Shown: piece after piece, positions 30,486 through 32,069 of the stretch | Layout of the letters: each line of letters opens with the position of its first letter | Numbering within the stretch: position 1 is the first letter of the stretch | From: JBGVMW01 sp045125095 | GTDB lineage: Bacteria > Bacillota > Clostridia > Lachnospirales > Lachnospiraceae | Direction of reading: 5' to 3' | Length of the DNA: 32,069 nt | Assembly (NCBI GenBank): GCA_045125095.1 | Contig: JBGVMW010000139.1 | Span: 1-32,069, forward strand | Position numbers and translations under genes: made by a program | The notes under the pieces: generated by a model | Databases searched by the model: none | What the model was told of the DNA's origin: nothing | What the model saw: only the letters and a program-made list of their open reading frames with translations

Positions 30486-30751
30486 AAATCACAAAAGAGC
30501 AAGTTAAGGATATTATAATTCGCACAGCAAAAACGCTTGTGGTTGTAGCTCTTACCGCTTTTGTCACAGCGTGGACTTCCACGGGAATGACAAGCGTTGA
30601 AGCGGCGGCGATTGCGGCAGGTTCTGCGGTTGGTACAATCGTTCTCAATATCATTGTGAAACTTATAACAAACCTTATTGACGATTGGAAGCTCACGGCA
30701 GACGAAATTGAAGATGTTTTCGGAGGTATTGACAATGCCAATGACACTTGA
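30482..30751 (+). CDS. Holin-like membrane protein
   Basis: An 89-aa protein with two hydrophobic helices: VVVALTAFVTAWTSTGM and AAAIAAGSAVGTIVLNIIVK, and a charged C-terminal tail (DDWKLTADEIEDVFGG). This is the topology of small phage holins, directly before the endolysin. It uses a TTG start at 30482 with GGGGGT upstream, which could keep its level low. Overlaps the endolysin gene by 17 nt. Confidence 0.75.
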   Translation: MKITKEQVKDIIIRTAKTLVVVALTAFVTAWTSTGMTSVEAAAIAAGSAVGTIVLNIIVKLITNLIDDWKLTADEIEDVFGGIDNANDT

Positions 30752-31388
30752 CAATTTTATAAATAAATATATGGGTAAAGCAACCGACTATGACGGAGTT
30801 TACAACGCACAATGTGTTGACCTTATAAAGCTTTATTTGCGTGATTGTTTCGGTATCCGTGCAGGAACGTGGGGCAATGCTGTTGATTATTACCGCTATT
30901 TCAAAAACAAAAATTGGGCAGGATATGAACGGATGAACGAAGCCTTTGAGCTTATCCCGAACACTCCCGATTTTATACCCGTCAAAGGTGATATTTGCGT
31001 ATTCGGTGAATATTTCAGCAAAAACCACAACAACGGACATATTGGTATTGCGACAGATAAGTGTACAGTAAATAAGCTTTACATTTATGACCAAAACGCA
31101 AAAGGCAAAAATGACCCGATGAAGATTTCAACCTATGGTTACACTTCAAAGAATTTTCTTGGTGTTCTTCGCCCGAAATACAATATAAACAAGGTTGAAT
31201 ATTTCCCGAAAGCTGATTATCGCTTTGTATCAATTCAAGATGCACTTGTTGTCAAAGGCATTGACGGCTCTTTTGCTTATCGTAAGAAGATTGCAAAGGC
31301 AAACGGCATAAGCGGATATATCGGCTCTGCAAAGCAAAATACAAAGCTTCTTTTGCTGATGAAGCAAGGCAAGCTGATTAAGCCTTGA
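30735..31388 (+). CDS. Endolysin with CHAP amidase/endopeptidase domain
   Basis: A 217-aa lysin. The CHAP domain has catalytic C27 (YNAQCVDLIK) and H102 (NNGHIGIATD), with the usual WGNAVDYYRYF and VKGDICVFGEY between. The last 60 residues (YRFVSIQDALVV ... SFAYRKKIAKANGISGYIG ... QNTKLLLLMKQGKLIKP) are a separate cell-wall-binding-type domain found at the ends of other Clostridia phage lysins. It would cut peptide bonds in peptidoglycan at the end of infection. GGAGG is 8 nt before the ATG. No signal peptide, so holin-dependent. Confidence 0.88.
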   Translation: MPMTLDNFINKYMGKATDYDGVYNAQCVDLIKLYLRDCFGIRAGTWGNAVDYYRYFKNKNWAGYERMNEAFELIPNTPDFIPVKGDICVFGEYFSKNHNNGHIGIATDKCTVNKLYIYDQNAKGKNDPMKISTYGYTSKNFLGVLRPKYNINKVEYFPKADYRFVSIQDALVVKGIDGSFAYRKKIAKANGISGYIGSAKQNTKLLLLMKQGKLIKP

Positions 31389-31398
31389 GAGGTATAAG

Positions 31399-31644
31399 AT
31401 GATAACAAGAGAAGATATGGACATAATCAAAGCAGAGCTTGATGAAAGATATGTTCTGCAAAGCGATTGCAATGAAAAGCAAGAAAAAGTAAATAGCAAA
31501 TTCGCAAACGATGATAAGCGTATTGACCTCATTATTCAAAATCAAGCAAACACCGACAAGAAAATGAATCTCAATAATTGGTTGACTATGGCGATTCTCG
31601 GTGCTATAATTACATTCGTTATATCATACTTTTTGAAAGGTTGA
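31399..31644 (+). CDS. XhlA-like/holin-type protein with coiled coil and C-terminal membrane helix
   Basis: An 81-aa protein with a helical, charged N-terminal part (MITREDMDIIKAELDERYVL; NEKQEKVNSKFANDDKRIDL) and a C-terminal membrane helix (NWLTMAILGAIITFVISYFL). That is the plan of haemolysin XhlA and similar lysis accessory proteins. Placed right after the endolysin, it may be a second holin or a lysis regulator. GAGAGGT precedes the ATG. Confidence 0.72.
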   Translation: MITREDMDIIKAELDERYVLQSDCNEKQEKVNSKFANDDKRIDLIIQNQANTDKKMNLNNWLTMAILGAIITFVISYFLKG

Positions 31645-31649
31645 TGAAA

Positions 31650-31928
31650 ATGGCAAAAACTTGTAATAATTGTGGAGATACAAAAACACCGACTTCAATA
31701 CCCTATGCCGCACATCAAGGCATTGTAGCAACAATGGAGCGTGTAAACAAAAGGCTGTGGATTACGCTTGTTATTCTTGTTTTTTTGCTTGTCGGATCAA
31801 ATATCGGTTGGCTTGTGTATGAGAGTCAGTTTGAGGAAGTTGCAACCACAGAAGAAGTTATAGTTGATGCAGAAGATGATGGAATTGCTAATTATATCGG
31901 AAATGATGGTGATATTGTAAATGGCTAA
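31650..31928 (+). CDS. Zinc-hairpin membrane protein of the lysis cassette
   Basis: A 92-aa protein. It begins MAKTCNNCGDTKTPTSIPYA, with a CxxC pair, then a membrane helix (WITLVILVFLLVGSNIGWLVYE) and an acidic tail. This arrangement recurs in small proteins beside lysis genes of gut phages, from memory. The ATG at 31650 is 9 nt from GAAAGG; a second ATG at 31644 is too close. Possibly a holin or spanin-like accessory; function unknown. Confidence 0.7.
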   Translation: MAKTCNNCGDTKTPTSIPYAAHQGIVATMERVNKRLWITLVILVFLLVGSNIGWLVYESQFEEVATTEEVIVDAEDDGIANYIGNDGDIVNG

Positions 31929-32028
31929 AATCACAGTGAAAAAAACAACAACCACACGCAAAAAGAAAACCTCAAGCGGTCAAAAAAACTGCCCTACTTG
32001 TAAAGGCTCGGGCAAAGTCAAAAAGTGA
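31921..32028 (+). CDS. 35-aa basic peptide with CxxCxGxG zinc motif
   Basis: A 35-residue peptide overlapping the previous gene by 8 nt. A lysine/threonine-rich N-terminus (MAKITVKKTTTTRKKKTS) is followed by NCPTCKGSGKVKK, the CxxCxGxG element of DnaJ-type zinc fingers. One such half-site needs a partner to bind zinc, so it may dimerise or pair with the CNNC protein encoded just upstream. No family name is known to me. Confidence 0.6.
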   Translation: MAKITVKKTTTTRKKKTSSGQKNCPTCKGSGKVKK

Positions 32029-32037
32029 GGCGGTTTA

Positions 32038-32069
32038 ATGCTCGTATATGTTGCTCATTGTTATATGGG
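32038..32069 (+). CDS. Start of a DUF4406-like gene (cut by the window edge)
   Basis: Eleven codons (MLVYVAHCYMG) preceded by GAGGCGG. This N-terminus resembles the nucleoside 2-deoxyribosyltransferase-like DUF4406 proteins found in phages (they start with a similar strand followed by a H-x-Y/P-x-G loop). The rest lies outside, so the call is tentative. Confidence 0.5.
   Translation, partial: MLVYVAHCYM

Overview
The window is one continuous stretch of a tailed-phage genome with siphovirus morphology (long non-contractile tail), or the same region carried as a prophage. It is AT-rich. Every credible gene is on the + strand, and genes are packed with 1-17 base overlaps. Ribosome binding sites are strong GGAGG/AAGGAG types, TTG and GTG starts are used, and five consensus sigma-A promoters carry the TRTG extension typical of Gram-positive bacteria. 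Together with the protein families this points to a Clostridia (Bacillota) host, probably an anaerobic gut species; that placement is inference. No integrase, repressor or excisionase is visible, so a lysogeny module, if present, lies outside. Both ends are cut: the last gene runs off the right edge.

Layout. (1) 162-4303: early operon with a ribbon-helix-helix regulator, a Sak4-like RecA-fold ATPase, a DUF669 ssDNA-binding protein with an SSB-type acidic tail, an ERCC4 nuclease and two proteins of phage-associated unknown families (DUF7448-, DUF7666-like). (2) 4304-6758: a promoter, a structured pseudoknot RNA ending in a terminator, a CHC2 zinc-finger primase fragment, a VirE/D5-like helicase, and an AT-rich iteron region that is a candidate replication origin. 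(3) 6759-12338: second early operon of mostly small genes, including a pyrimidine-dimer glycosylase-like protein, a beta-class DNA methyltransferase, an ASCH protein, a run of Cys-rich zinc-ribbon proteins and a dATP/dGTP diphosphohydrolase-like protein. (4) 12331-13118: a secreted lytic transglycosylase, a late-type promoter, a terminator and a tRNA-Gln(UUG). (5) 13145-22252: terminase, SPP1-type portal, MuF protein, scaffold, HK97-fold capsid, connectors and tail tube. (6) 22277-30408: tail assembly chaperones joined by a -1 frameshift, tape measure split by a group I intron, Dit, Gp37-like protein, receptor-binding/fibre proteins. (7) 30405-32028: lysis cassette (small membrane proteins, holins, CHAP endolysin), then the start of a DUF4406-like gene.

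The most notable points are: a 276-nt ORF-less group I intron in the tape measure gene, for which exon junction, P1, P3-P9 and G-binding helix can all be drawn; a portal gene whose reading frame continues 24 codons beyond an in-frame TAA into a sequence that looks like the missing C-terminus; a two-hairpin kissing or pseudoknot RNA between a perfect promoter and the primase; a canonical T-TTT-TTT frameshift site; and an SSB-like C-terminal tip present on both the ssDNA-binding protein and the helicase, near-identical at DNA level. All functional names come from motif reading and memory of families; no search was run.
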